NCBI GenBank assembly: GCA_949358305.1 | Contig: OX442314.1 | Location: 33,845,608-33,909,607 of the forward strand | DNA length: 64,000 nt | Direction of reading: 5' to 3' | Source: Strigamia acuminata | Taxonomy: Eukaryota > Arthropoda > Chilopoda > Geophilomorpha > Linotaeniidae | In this document: positions 10,692 to 21,870 of the stretch, piece after piece | How the letters are laid out: each line of letters starts with the position of its first letter | How positions within the stretch are numbered: the stretch's first letter is position 1 | Made by a program: the position numbers and the translations under genes | Notes under the pieces: model-generated | Told to the model about the DNA's origin: nothing | Databases searched by the model: none | The model's input: the letters and a program-made list of their open reading frames with translations, nothing else

Positions 10692-11709
10692 TTAACAACT
10701 TTCTGATTTCAGAGCTTTTAAAATACTTCCCCTGTCTTCCTTCCTTAAATCCTCCAACATCAAATTGATAGTGCCGAAATCCTGCGCCGCGTACAACAAC
10801 TTGCAACACACGATAAGTCTGATTTCAGAAGTAACAATACTTCTTCTAAACTCCGACGAAGCATTCCTCCATAGATCGGCAAAACACACCTTATACCGAT
10901 CGTCGTGTCCGTTTTTCCGAATTTGATGCGCCATCCACAACACCAATCCTTGGAAATCACTGACACAAAACCGCCCAAGGAAACGCTTCGTCGCCCGCAC
11001 AAACAAATCCACATACACCCAATCATCGAGAAACCTCCTAACGACAAAATGGTTTTCGAATTTGGAGAAAAACGCGTCCGATTGGCGCTCAGTCATTTGC
11101 GAAAGCAAAAAGTAAGTTATGGCTGGATCGGTTTCTCGCGTCAAATCATTTTGCTCGTTAATTGCGTCCACGCATTCGTCTCTTTCCTCGTCCACCAACA
11201 GCGACCACAAGAATTTCACACCACTCACATTATCGAATCTCACAAACACACCGAACAGGTGCAACTTCCTCTCTTTGCTCACTTGTCCGTGGGTGAGCAG
11301 ATCCTTCCAAAACGCTACGGTCGTGCGGCCGTAGAGGTTGAAGCCGAGTTCGGTGATTTCGTCACGATGCTCCGCGTGAAGAAATCGAGCCGCATCTTCC
11401 ACACAAAACGTGCTGGCAATTCTGAATCTCTCTCTCGTTTAAAGTGAACACGTGGTGGAGTGTCGTTAACACTCGTGCCGTTTCCGTCTCGTTGATTTTG
11501 CCGCGCGTAGTCCACTCGATCGACGCGACGCGACGCGACGCAATCGATCATTTTGATCGGAATGGTGAACCCGAGAATGGAATTTCTTCGTGATTTATTT
11601 CAACCATTTCAACAGTTCCTGTCCTATTGATTTGACTATCGCACGGAATAAACGGTGAAAACACGGATTACGTAACCCCCATTGAATACCTGTAGTCGAT
11701 TTTTGCACT
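10692..11709 (-). pseudogene. 3' fragment of the minus-strand family gene, copy 2 (frameshifted)
   Basis: Identical, as far as I can read, to the copy at 2943-3960, including the CTCT frameshift and the extra GACGC repeats. It differs from the intact copy at 18441-19583 at the same sites, which places the disabling changes before the most recent duplication. Confidence 0.85.
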
Positions 11710-12077
11710 AATTTGATAATCATGTTCATAATTAATTGCATCTTAATTCTTCGCCCATAAACTCCACAAAATATTGAATGTACCATTATAATCCTTGATA
11801 GATTTGATGTCTGTCTGTCTGTCTGTCTGTCATCTTTTTCAATTTTTACATTCAAACTCAATAAATACACAACGAATTCTAATTATTTACTTTTATTATT
11901 TACCTTATTCAGGGCGTGAGTAGATTAATCTATCGATGATACTACGTGTGTGCGAGGGAGTGAGAATTTGTACGAAACTAAAACTACAAATGCTCCATCC
12001 CAATTCTATTTCTCCATTCATTTTCTCCTTCAGTACTCAATCTCGTTTTTGGAGTTGTATAAAGCGAGATAAAGCGA

Positions 12078-12109
<32 letters not shown>

Positions 12110-12311
12110 CAAAGAAAGGGGGAAATTGGCGGGAGAGGGGGTTGCCGTGGCAACACAACTGACTATTGACTATTGAGTTGTAAAATTATTAATGTCAAGT
12201 TTTGTGCAAATTCAATTCAATTCAATTCAATTCAATTCAATTGAAATAAAGAAAGAAAGAAAATTTTAAAATTTTAAAAGATTGTAAAAATTGCGAAAAA
12301 TTGTGGAATCA

Positions 12312-13769
12312 CATTACAATGAAAAATACGGTTTGTGATACATTAAGGGCACGTTACGTTAAGAGCACGTAACGTCCAGGCAAGACCATGTTAGGTTATT
12401 TTACATTAAGGCACGTTAGGTTAGGTTACGTTACGTTAGGTTAAGGGCACGTTAGGTTAGGTTACGCTAGGTTAGGTTAGGTTACGTTAGGTTAAGGGCA
12501 CGTTAGGTTAAGGGCACGTTAGGTTAGGTTACGTTAGGTTAGGTTACGTTAGGTTAGGTTACGTTAGTTTAGGTTAAGGGCACGGTAGGTTAAGGGCACA
12601 TTAGGTAAGGGCACGTTAGGTTAGGGCACGTTACGTTAGGTTAAGGGCACGTTAGGTTAAGGGCACATTAGGTAAGAGCATGTTAGGTTAGGGCACGTTA
12701 GGTTAGGGCACGTTAGGTTAGGGCACGTTAGGTTAGGGCATGTTAGGTCAGGGCACATTAGGTGAGGGCACGTTAAGTTACGATTTTGTTCAAAAAGTGT
12801 TTGAACATTTTCTAAAGATTTCCCAAGATTTTGAACAATTTCTATAGATTTCCCAAGATTTTGAACAATTTCTAAAGATTTCCCAATATTTTGAACGATT
12901 TCCCAAAATTTTGAACAATTTCCCAAGATTTTGAACGATTTCCCAAAATTTTGAACAATTTCCCAAGATTTTGAACGATTTCTTAAGATTTTGGAAATGA
13001 TTTTGCCCGATTTCTCAAGATTTCTCAAGATTTGCGCTATTTAACTTGAAATTTAGCAATTTTGTAAAAGATTTTTCACGATTTTGTCAAAGATTTTGCC
13101 CGATTTTGGAAAAGTTTGTGCTTGATTTGGACTATATTTATTTTGAATTTAGCAGTTTTGTGAAAGATTTTGCACGATTTTGGAAAAGATGCACGATTTT
13201 GGAAAAGATGCACGATTTTGGAAAAGATGCACGATTTTGGAAAAGATGCACAATTTTGGAAAAAATGCACGATTTTTTTCAAAATTTAGCAAAAAAAATT
13301 CTCAATTTTTTCAAAATTTAGCAAAAAAATTCTCAATTTTTTTCAAAATTTAGCAAAAAAAATTCTCAATTTTTTCAAAATTTAGCAAAAAAATTCTCAA
13401 TTTTTTTCAAAATTTAGCAAAAAAATTCTCAATTTTTTCAAAATTTAGCAAAAAAATTGAGAATTTTTTCAAAATTTAGCAAAAAATTCTCAATTTTTTC
13501 AAAATTTAGCAAAAAATTCTCAATTTTTTCAAAATTTAGCAAAAAATTATCAATTTTTTCAAAATTTAGCAAAAATTTCTCAATTTTTTCAAAATTTAGC
13601 AAAAAATTCTCAATTTTTTTTGCTAAATTTTGACCAAATTTCTCAATTTTTTTGCTAAATTTTGAACAAATTCTCAATTTTTTTTGCTAAATTTTGACCA
13701 AATTTCTAAAATTTTTTGCTAAATTTTGAACAAATTCTCAATTTTTTTTGCTAAATTTTGACCAAATTT
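12312..13769. repeat. Satellite block, unit 3 copy (TTAGG-like, 20-bp, 19-bp and inverted AT arrays)
   Basis: The same four arrays as at 4563-6020, in the same order and lengths: TTAGG-like 12339-12779, 20-bp 12789-13024, 19-bp 13149-13269 and the orientation-reversing array 13270-13764. Perfect preservation of such unstable repeats argues that the copying was very recent, or that the assembly duplicated one locus. Confidence 0.85.
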
Positions 13770-14292
13770 CTAAATTTATCAAAAAAATTGTGAATTTGAT
13801 TTGAAATTTACATAAACGTTCGAAATTCACTTGAATTTCATCAAAATCATGTAGAAATAAACTCGCAATTCATCAAAATCTGATGTAAAATTCAAATTCA
13901 AATTCAAACAACTTAACCAACAAAAGAAATCAAATGTCATTTGAAATTTTATTTTTCATTTTCTACTCAAACCAATTCAAATTTCAAAGTACAAACCAAT
14001 TCAAATGTAAAATGGCTTCGCCTCGCTCGAGTTCCGCACTCGACCAGCTCACATGAACAAATGGCACCAAGTCTGCACACAACAACTTTATATAGACGAC
14101 ACTATATATATGTACGGTAGTATACATACAGACCTATACCTATATGTATAATAATATACACTTTTATCCCTATCTACAAATAAATAGGCTTACATTTAAC
14201 ATTGAATTCCATGTTAATCCTGGAACGAGTTGAAAATATGACGTGCACAACATCACTCCAAGAACACAGATCATCACCTCAGCTTGTAGTAT

Positions 14293-14378
14293 TGGTGGAC
14301 CAATCGAAAGGGGACGATGCGAAGCGTCACTTTTGTTAGTTAGACCGATGAAAATAATGGCTGCCGTTCGCCGACTCT
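14293..14378 (+). pseudogene. Decayed JIP exon fragment, unit 3 copy
   Basis: Counterpart of 6544-6629 at +7749, with the same internal deletion. It shows that the exon fragment predates the last duplication. Confidence 0.78.
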
Positions 14379-14481
14379 ACAATCAAGTTTTTGTAATCGG
14401 ATTTTGGTAATTTGGAATTGAACACGCCGAATGCGTTTTGGAAAACGAGTTTGATGTAATTCGACTTTATTTTGGTTGCAG

Positions 14482-17302
14482 ATTTGGTGCGCTACCGGGG
14501 TTAATTTAACAGGAGGACGGACTCGGGACGGTGGTTCTATAGTAGGGGCCAGCATTTTCTACTCCAATTCTAGTGAGAAAGAAGATAAATCTCACGAAGA
14601 AAAGTCAGAAGTAGAGCAGTTGAATCAAGAATTGAAGGTTCCTTTGATTTACTCTTTTTTTTTTCGTCTCATGTTTTTTCAATTTCTTTCTTTCTTTCTT
14701 TCTTCAGGATCAAGAAAAAGATCGAATCGAGTGCGAAGAATTGGAGAAATCACTGTCATCTCTAGTCTGGATTTGTACCAGCACTCATTCTAAAAGCAAA
14801 GCTTCGGTAATAGATGCAAATAATCCAGCAGATATATTAGACTCATTTGACGTGTGTACGTCACACCTTTTGTGCATTGCTAGTGTACCTGGTGCGTACG
14901 AACACGTTTCCGGTATTGAATTTCTGATTTTAACTCCAATTATTTGCGTTTTAGGTGCTAAAGAAAATGATTATTCCGTCGATTACGACGTAAATCTTTG
15001 TGTTCGAAATGAATGCAATAACGAGAGCGAACTGGTGGACCAATCGAAAGGGGACGATGCGTCGGGGACCGAAAGTAAAATAGGAAGCGTCACTTTTGTT
15101 AGTTGTGCGACCGATGACAATAATAGCTCTCGTTCGCCGACTCCTGGAAAAACTTCGAGTCGAGAAATGCAAAATGATAACGGTAAAGTAATGAAAATGT
15201 TGCGAATAGTCGTTGAATGTTTTTCGTTTCAGAATCGCGATCGAACGAAGTGGAGACGGAGGTAGAGGTGGCGCAAGTGGCGCATCCCGACAGCAGGGAA
15301 AGGAGGATGACCAACGAGTCGTCCGATGTGATTAAGGATGGCATAAGTGAGATAAATCGCAGCAACGAAGTCGTTTACGAGGAGATGGAGAAGATGAGCA
15401 GCGTTTTGCCGACTATATGGCTGGGCTCGCAAAGCGGCAATTTGTACGTTCATTCGGCCGTGGCTCAGTGGCGTCTGTGCTTGCATACGATCAAACTGAA
15501 AGATTCGATTTTGAGCGTAGCGTATGTTTGAGATTTTTTTAGAAAAGGAAAAATGGATTTTATTTTTCATAATTCTTTTCTAGTCACGTCAAAGGGCGCG
15601 TTTTAGTTGCCATGGCTGATGGCACTCTAGCTGTTTTTCGGCGTGGAAAAGGTACGTGTTTCGATGAAATTTAAAAAAAAAAATTTATTTTTTCAAAATT
15701 TTTTATTTTTTGAAAGTTTTAAAATTTTTTATTTTTTGAAATTTTAAAATTTTTTATTTTTTGAAATTTTAAAATTTTTTATTTTTTGAAATTTTAAAAT
15801 TTTTTATTTTTTGAAATTTAAATTTTTTTTTATTTTTTGAAATTTGAAATTTTTTTTATTTTTTGAAATAAATAAATAAATAATAAATAAATAAATATTT
15901 TCTAGATGGTCAGTGGGATTTGAACAATTATCATTTGCTGGATTTGGGTCGCCCTCACCACAGTATTCGCTGCGTTGCTGTCGTCCACAACACCATTTGG
16001 TGCGGATATCGCAACAAAATTCACGTGGTCGATCCGAAGACGTTAAAATTAGAAAAATCGTTCGACGCTCATCCCCGGAAAGAAAGCCAAGTGCGTCAAA
16101 TGGCCTGGGTCGGTGACGGCGTGTGGGTGTCAATTCGATTGGACAGTACCTTGCGTCTCTACCACGCGCATACCTATCAGCATTTACAGGACGTAGATAT
16201 AGAGCCCTATGTTAGCAAAATGCTAGGTAAAACATTGAATGTGCTCGAATTTCAATCGCTCTAACCAAACATGGTCGACTTGCAGGCACAGGCAAATTAG
16301 GTTTCTCTTTTGTACGCATTACGGCGCTTCACATTTCTTGCAACAGACTTTGGATGGGAACTGGCAACGGAGTCATCATCTCGGTGCCTCTTTCAGACAG
16401 TAAATTCGTTTGTTATGAAAGGATTAATTCAGTTTTAATTTGTCATTTCTCGTTTTAGAAGACGCAAAACAGTCGTACTCGAGCAGTTCGATCAGTGGTG
16501 GGAAAACGCCGGGTGGCGTTGTTCGGGTGTACGCGAACCCCAACGACAAACTGACACCGGGCAGTTTTATACCTTACTGTTCAATGGCTCAAGCACAACT
16601 GTCATTTCATGGCCACAGAGACGCTGTTAAATTTTTTGTATCTGTTCCGGGTAATTAATTGATTAATTAATTAATTAATTAATTTTTATTTAATTTGATT
16701 GATTTATGTTTCTCTGCTCAAGGTTCTGGTGGCATGAGCGCTGCGAGTAATTCTTCACGTCCGTTAGAAAACAATTCGTCGCACGAATCGGACGATGCTT
16801 TCAACAAGGCAAAGAGTATGCTGGTTTTGTCGGGGGGAGAAGGATACATCGATTTCCGCATAGGTAAATGGACACGAATAAGTATTGTTTGGGTGCGAGT
16901 TGATTGCGAGGTCTAAAATGTGGGCCGCCTCCCTCTTAATTAGTTGACGACGATTCTTCGGACATTGCTAGTCATCTCATCATTTGGCAAGTTGAGAAAT
17001 GACTAAAACCTTTCTTTTAGCCAACTTCGTCTCACTGGAATGGGTACGCATCCTCAAATTTGCGTTTTATCTTATCTTTATTTCTGGTGGTGGTTTAGTT
17101 TGAGGTTGGGTACCTGTTATTTTCACTCGACTCTGTATTTGTGTGATTTATACACGTTGCTGATTAGTTTTGTTTTGCAGGAGATGGTGAGGACGAGGAA
17201 AGCGAGGCGATGGCGACTCGCGAGATGAGTGAAAAGCAGCCACACACACTCTCGAAAGTGGAACGGAGCCACTTGATAGTGTGGCAAGTGAGCAACATGT
17301 AA
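14482..17302 (+). CDS. syd: JIP3/JIP4 C-terminal half, 5'-truncated tandem copy 3
   Basis: Same ten-exon structure as copy 2: 14482-14637, 14708-14891, 14955-15182, 15233-15521, 15584-15651, 15906-16226, 16286-16399, 16459-16650, 16723-16863 and 17181-17302. I see no coding difference from copy 2. Copies 2 and 3 share small intron differences from copy 1 (TAA and ATTT insertions around the last intron, a shorter spacer before exon 16459) and both lack the MITE-like insertion. Like copy 2 it lacks the N-terminal half and any visible start. A poly(A) signal lies near 17355. Confidence 0.9.
15674..15854. repeat. 25-bp AT satellite in JIP intron, unit 3 copy
   Basis: Counterpart of 7925-8105, with the same number and order of units. 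Confidence 0.85.
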
Positions 17303-17646
17303 AGGGAGTTTGTTTTTACTTATTTAATATATTGCTAGTACATAATAAGATGCGAATAAATAAATTTTCTATTTAATGTTTTCGTTTTAATAATTGTAAA
17401 TTGAGTTGTAAAATATTTCAGTCAAAACAATTTAGAAATTTCAGTTGTTATGTTTCCGACAGTCGGGCCGGGCATGAGAGATGACGTCGAATGAAATGTC
17501 TGCTGATTGTATTTATTTTTAATGGAAATTGTTTTCATTCATAGAGAAACGTAAATAAATTTACATTTGCTATCGTGATAATTTATCTATTACTTCTTTT
17601 CGATGGGTTTATTCTTTTTGTTAAATCAAGTTAGATATACAGTATA

Positions 17647-18388
17647 CAGTGGTGGCCAAAAGTTTAGCACCTCTACTGTCACTTGCTCTATTTTGTGTTT
17701 TGATAAAAAATATGAATTCAGTATTAAATTTTGCCTTGGAAAATGTTAAAAAATTTAAACAAATCATCCATCGTAATTAATAATAGTAATTTTTAGTGTT
17801 TGTGTGCTGGACAAAAGTTTAGCACCACATTCAAAAAAGCACAAAAAAAAACCGGTTTCTTCAGAAAATCATTGTTTATTTGAACAATACATTTTAATAT
17901 TATGTTGGTTAACCAAAATTTTGTATGTGTGATTGTGCAGGCCAAGTCAAAACTAAAATGTGATTGGTTTGGAACACTGAGCAATTGACTTGACTTTGTG
18001 CTTAGAATCATTTTCCTGCTGAAATATCCAAGTCAATGGCAGTTTATCATCTTCAAATGGAAGCATAACAATCTTCCAATACTTTTTGATAAGTATATTG
18101 GTCCATGATACCCTTAATTCAATGTTGTGGACCGATACACATACAGAAAAACGATCCCAATGGTAAAATGGCTTGGGGATGGTTTAAATACGGTAGAAAC
18201 AAGTAAACCAAAAAAACTACGTTTTTGAAAAAGGCTTTTATGCTGTATCCCTGCAAAATTTGAATCCATACTAAAAATTTTTCAAATGACAAAACGAAAT
18301 GTGGTGGCTTACAACCATTGAAATACTGGCAAAAACTGATTGAGTTATTTAAAAGCTTTACCACTCCAATTATTGAATTGAACATTGT
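17647..18388 (-). mobile_element. Truncated Tc1-like transposon, unit 3 copy
   Basis: Third copy of the relic described at 2149-2890, again between the convergent JIP and minus-strand genes. Confidence 0.75.
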
Positions 18389-18440
18389 AATCTAAAATAT
18401 TTTTTACTTAAATAAAAATATCAAAACCATTACATCCTTA

Positions 18441-19583
18441 TTAACAACTTTCTGATTTCAGAGCTTTTAAAATACTTCCCCTGTCTTCCTTCCTTAAATC
18501 CTCCAACATCAAATTGATAGTGCCGAAATCCTGCGCCGCGTACAACAACTTGCAACACACGATAAGTCTGATTTCAGAAGTAACAATACTTCTTCTAAAC
18601 TCCGACGAAGCATTCCTCCATAGATCGGCAAAACACACCTTATACCGATCGTCGTGTCCGTTTTTCCGAATTTGATGCGCCATCCACAACACCAATCCTT
18701 GGAAATCACTGACACAAAACCGCCCAAGGAAACGCTTCGTCGCCCGCACAAACAAATCCACATACACCCAATCATCGAGAAACCTCCTAACGACAAAATG
18801 GTTTTCGAATTTGGAGAAAAACGCGTCCGATTGGCGCTCAGTCATTTGCGAAAGCAAAAAGTAAGTTATGGCTGGATCGGTTTCTCGCGTCAAATCATTT
18901 TGCTCGTTAATTGCGTCCACGCATTCGTCTCTTTCCTCGTCCACCAACAGCGACCACAAGAACTTCACACCACTCACATTATCGAATCTCACAAACACAC
19001 CGAACAGGTGCAACTTCCTCTCTTTGCTCACTTGTCCGTGGGTGAGCAGATCCTTCCAAAACGCTACGGTCGTGCGGCCGTAGAGGTTGAACCCGAGTTC
19101 GGTGATTTCGTCACGATGCTCCGCGTGAAGAAATCGAGCCGCATCTTCCACACAAAACGTGCTGGCAATTCTGAATCTCTCGTTTAAAGTGAACACGTGG
19201 CGGAGTGTCGTTAACACTCGTGCCGTTTCCGTCTCGTTGATTTTGCCGCGCGTAGTCCACTCGATCGACGCGACGCAATCGATCATTTTGATCGGAATGG
19301 TGAACCCGAGAATGGAATTTCTTCGTGATTTAAACCATTTCAACAGTTCCTGTCCTATTGATTTGACTGTCGCGCGGAATGAAGGGTGAAAACACGGAGA
19401 TAACATTAAATAGTCGATTTTTGCACAAACGGTCGCCTCGATTTCTGGCCATTTCAAATTTAAACTTTTCGCGCGCAAATTGCGGAATTCCTGAGGTACA
19501 GGAAAATGGTTTGTCCATAAAACGATTGCAGCTTTGACGATTGCTGCGTGTTGTAGCGAGGGAAAGGGTAATGCGAATGCCAT
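18441..19583 (-). CDS. Uncharacterised 380-aa protein of a multi-copy arthropod family (intact copy)
   Basis: A single-exon gene of 380 codons starting MAFALPFPSLQHAAIVKAAI. It is paralogous to the protein at 21871-29209. Shared features are an N-terminal PSLQ-IVK-A-LW stretch, a WT...K-N-T-TARVL segment near residue 110 (WTTRGKINETETARVL here, WTMHVKLNATGTARVL there), then FxIA followed by alpha-helical repeats containing FLLSQMT. It has no signal peptide or membrane segment. The architecture suggests a helical-repeat protein, and I recall similar uncharacterised families in spiders but cannot confirm this. Function is unknown. The 3' two thirds were copied into units 1 and 2 as pseudogenes. 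Confidence 0.8.
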   Translation of the reverse strand: MAFALPFPSLQHAAIVKAAIVLWTNHFPVPQEFRNLRAKSLNLKWPEIEATVCAKIDYLMLSPCFHPSFRATVKSIGQELLKWFKSRRNSILGFTIPIKMIDCVASIEWTTRGKINETETARVLTTLRHVFTLNERFRIASTFCVEDAARFLHAEHRDEITELGFNLYGRTTVAFWKDLLTHGQVSKERKLHLFGVFVRFDNVSGVKFLWSLLVDEERDECVDAINEQNDLTRETDPAITYFLLSQMTERQSDAFFSKFENHFVVRRFLDDWVYVDLFVRATKRFLGRFCVSDFQGLVLWMAHQIRKNGHDDRYKVCFADLWRNASSEFRRSIVTSEIRLIVCCKLLYAAQDFGTINLMLEDLRKEDRGSILKALKSESC

Positions 19584-19856
19584 GTTGTTGTGTCAATTAC
19601 CACAGTCTATGCACAGTATATACAGTAAATACTGTGGGACTATGGTATACGTTTCAATTACGCGTCTAAACTTCCTTCAGCTCCCCCTGTTGATGGTTTG
19701 AAGTAAAATATGTTCAAAATACGATGTTATGAAAATATATAAAACTTAAAAATAGAATGGAATGTATGTAAAATGATTCGAAAGGAATTTATTTAATGGT
19801 TTATGATGTTTAAGTAAAAATTAAGGAATATTTTTGTGAATCCCCATCAATTCAAT

Positions 19857-21232
19857 TCAATTCGATCTACAACTTGACAGTTGCAATCGTCCGATCAAAT
19901 TGATCTTTCCTCGTTTCGCAACTTTTCCATTCCTAACCAAACCAAACTCGTCGTTTATCCAAAACTGCGTGTCCTTTTCCAACTCCGACGCCAACTTAAC
20001 TTTCGGACGACAAACCACAACACCCACCGCAACCAACGACCACATCGTTCTCCTCAACTCCGCTTCGCACAGCTCGGTTGCCAACCCAAGGTCCATCATG
20101 TTTTCGACCACTTCCGCCTCCATCTCGATGTCCGCCGACGTCTCCAAGACCAAACGCCTCGTCAAATGCGACTTGTAGAATTTCATGAAGACGATTTTGT
20201 TGCCTAAATATTTCATCAACGAAATCACGTCTTTCAACTTGCCGTCGATGTCTCCGGAGGTGAGTTTCTTGCGCAGTTGCGTCCTCCGCAACAACATGTC
20301 GCAAAATTTGGCCAAAAACTCCGCACACTGGCTGCAATCGTCGGTGATTGTCTTGAACGCTTTGTCTCGCAACGAAAGAGCTCTTGGGTCGTTTTCATAC
20401 GCCACGTCGACCAATCTGTTGAACTTGTGGAAGAGATCCAGCAGTCGTTGCACGTATTTCGCGCTATCCTCAAGAACACTTCCGTCGACCAATCTGTTGA
20501 ACCTGTTGAAGATTGACAGCAGTCGTTGCACGTATTCCGAGCTATTCTCAAGAACACTTCCGGACATCTCCGCCAAGCACACGTCGACAATGCGCTCCTC
20601 TAATTCCGCGAGCAATGCGGTGCGGCCATCGGGCACTAGACTCATTAATCGATACATAATTTGCAGGTGTCTGGCGTCGTTTTGCTTCACCATGCCGGCA
20701 AATTGCGCTAAGATGGTTTCTTTAAACGGACCCATGAATAGATCGCCCCAAATACTCATCAGCGCTTGTTGCGAGGCATCGTCCGATTCCAAGTACTTTT
20801 CTCCTCCCTCAACCTCTTCGAGGATCCTTGAATAGGCATATTTCATGTATAATTTGACCTCGCCAAGTAGTTGGGCACTTTAACGAGGTAAAAAGCCTTT
20901 GTGTTCTGTACGTAATCTTTCTCGAACAGTTCTCGATAAACGGATAACTTGTGGTTGCTAAAATTGCTTAAGTTGAGCTTCGGTTCGTCCCATCCTAACA
21001 GTCGCTGAAGGTCGGGGCAAATCTCGTCTTCCGCTAGTGTGAGAAGTTGAGCGGCGTTTAAATCTGTTGTAATTGGAAAAGACTGGATTGCGTCGGATGA
21101 AAAGTATAAGACGTTTTTATTCGCACGAGATCCGTATACAGCGCACGCCGTCTCAAGAAGAACGAGTGACCGGAAGTTGGTACAAGCCGCGTCATTGGTC
21201 ATGAGCCGAGAATACACCCAACTCCCCCCCAA
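19857..21232 (-). pseudogene. CUL5: CUL5-derived pseudogene (cullin fragment, frameshifted)
   Basis: Intronless sequence related to cullin-5, the scaffold of CRL5 ubiquitin ligases. Recognisable pieces in order are KLSVYRELFEKDYVQNTKAFY, YLES with FKETILAQFAGMVKQND, CDMLLRRTQLRKKLTS, FMKFYKSHLTRRLVLETSAD, LATELCEAELRRTMWSLVA and RGKINLIGRLQLSS. A frameshift at 20843-20846 separates the upstream frame (21232-20843) from the downstream one (20846-19857). The segment after HLTRRL that builds the end of the 4-helix and alpha/beta domain is deleted. The C-terminal winged helix with the neddylation lysine is missing. A 26-codon block is duplicated in tandem at about 20403-20559. It is probably a retrocopy or a degenerated paralogue. 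Confidence 0.85.
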
Positions 21233-21345
21233 CTGAAGTCAGTTCTTCTGAAAGTAACACTGAAGTCAGTTCCTCTGAATGTGAAACTGAAACCAGACTC
21301 AGGTTTCTGTGAACTAGTAGACTGACTTGTGAGCTGTGGGCGTAT
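21233..21345. repeat. Dispersed repeat fragment (shared with 32493-32600)
   Basis: A block containing AGTAACACTGAAGTCAG, CCTCTGAATGTGAAACTGAA and CAGGTTTCTGTGAACTAGTAG recurs with few changes at 32493-32600, beside a MULE transposase fragment. Forward reading gives a run TEVSSSE-ETETRL in both places. It is probably the relic of a transposon coding region. Confidence 0.65.
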
Positions 21346-21870
21346 TGAGAAATGAAAATGACTTACAAAAAGAAAAGATGCAAAGAAATTAATTCGACAA
21401 AACTGGCCAGCACCAGTAGCCAAAGAAATCAACAAGTTGTAGGTGCAATTTATACAATTATTTTACTGCTTTTTTCACTTATTCCGAAAATAAAATAAAA
21501 TTTGATTACCGGAATACCGGTACGTGTTGACCCTAATTTGTAAGATGTTTTGTGTTTGGAGCGATTCCAACACACTTTGAGCAGTGGTATAGCTTTAAGA
21601 AAATTTTGAGATTTTGAAAAAAGTTTTGAAAAATTAAAAAAAAAATTTGCGGGGTTATTGAGATTTTTTTCTTTATAGACATTTTGTTACAGTTAGGAGT
21701 GTACTTGTATAACAACTTGTTCCACTTGACCACCCACGGTCACTTGCGCCATTGTCACACACGACTCCTTCTTTAGAAACTGTTTTAGTGACTGGCGAAA
21801 TTTGAAAGGATTCACCGTGTGTGTGTGTGCAGTTTTTTTTCTTCCAAATTTTGATACTTCATCGTACGAT
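21346..21870. other. Intergenic AT-rich stretch
   Basis: I see no supported gene, array or element in this stretch. It ends at the stop codon of the convergent minus-strand family gene. Confidence 0.5.

Larger units (their letters stand above)
3961..11709. repeat. Tandem segmental duplication, complete unit 2
   Basis: A complete 7749-bp unit running from the breakpoint in the minus-strand gene, through satellites and ten JIP exons, to the next breakpoint. From 3961 to about 11426 it recurs at +7749 without visible difference. Confidence 0.9.
11710..19427. repeat. Tandem segmental duplication, unit 3
   Basis: The last unit. Its right end differs from units 1 and 2 by several substitutions and indels from about 18963 onward. 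Similarity ends at about 19427 inside the intact minus-strand gene, which continues to its start codon. This marks the original junction on the right side. Confidence 0.88.
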
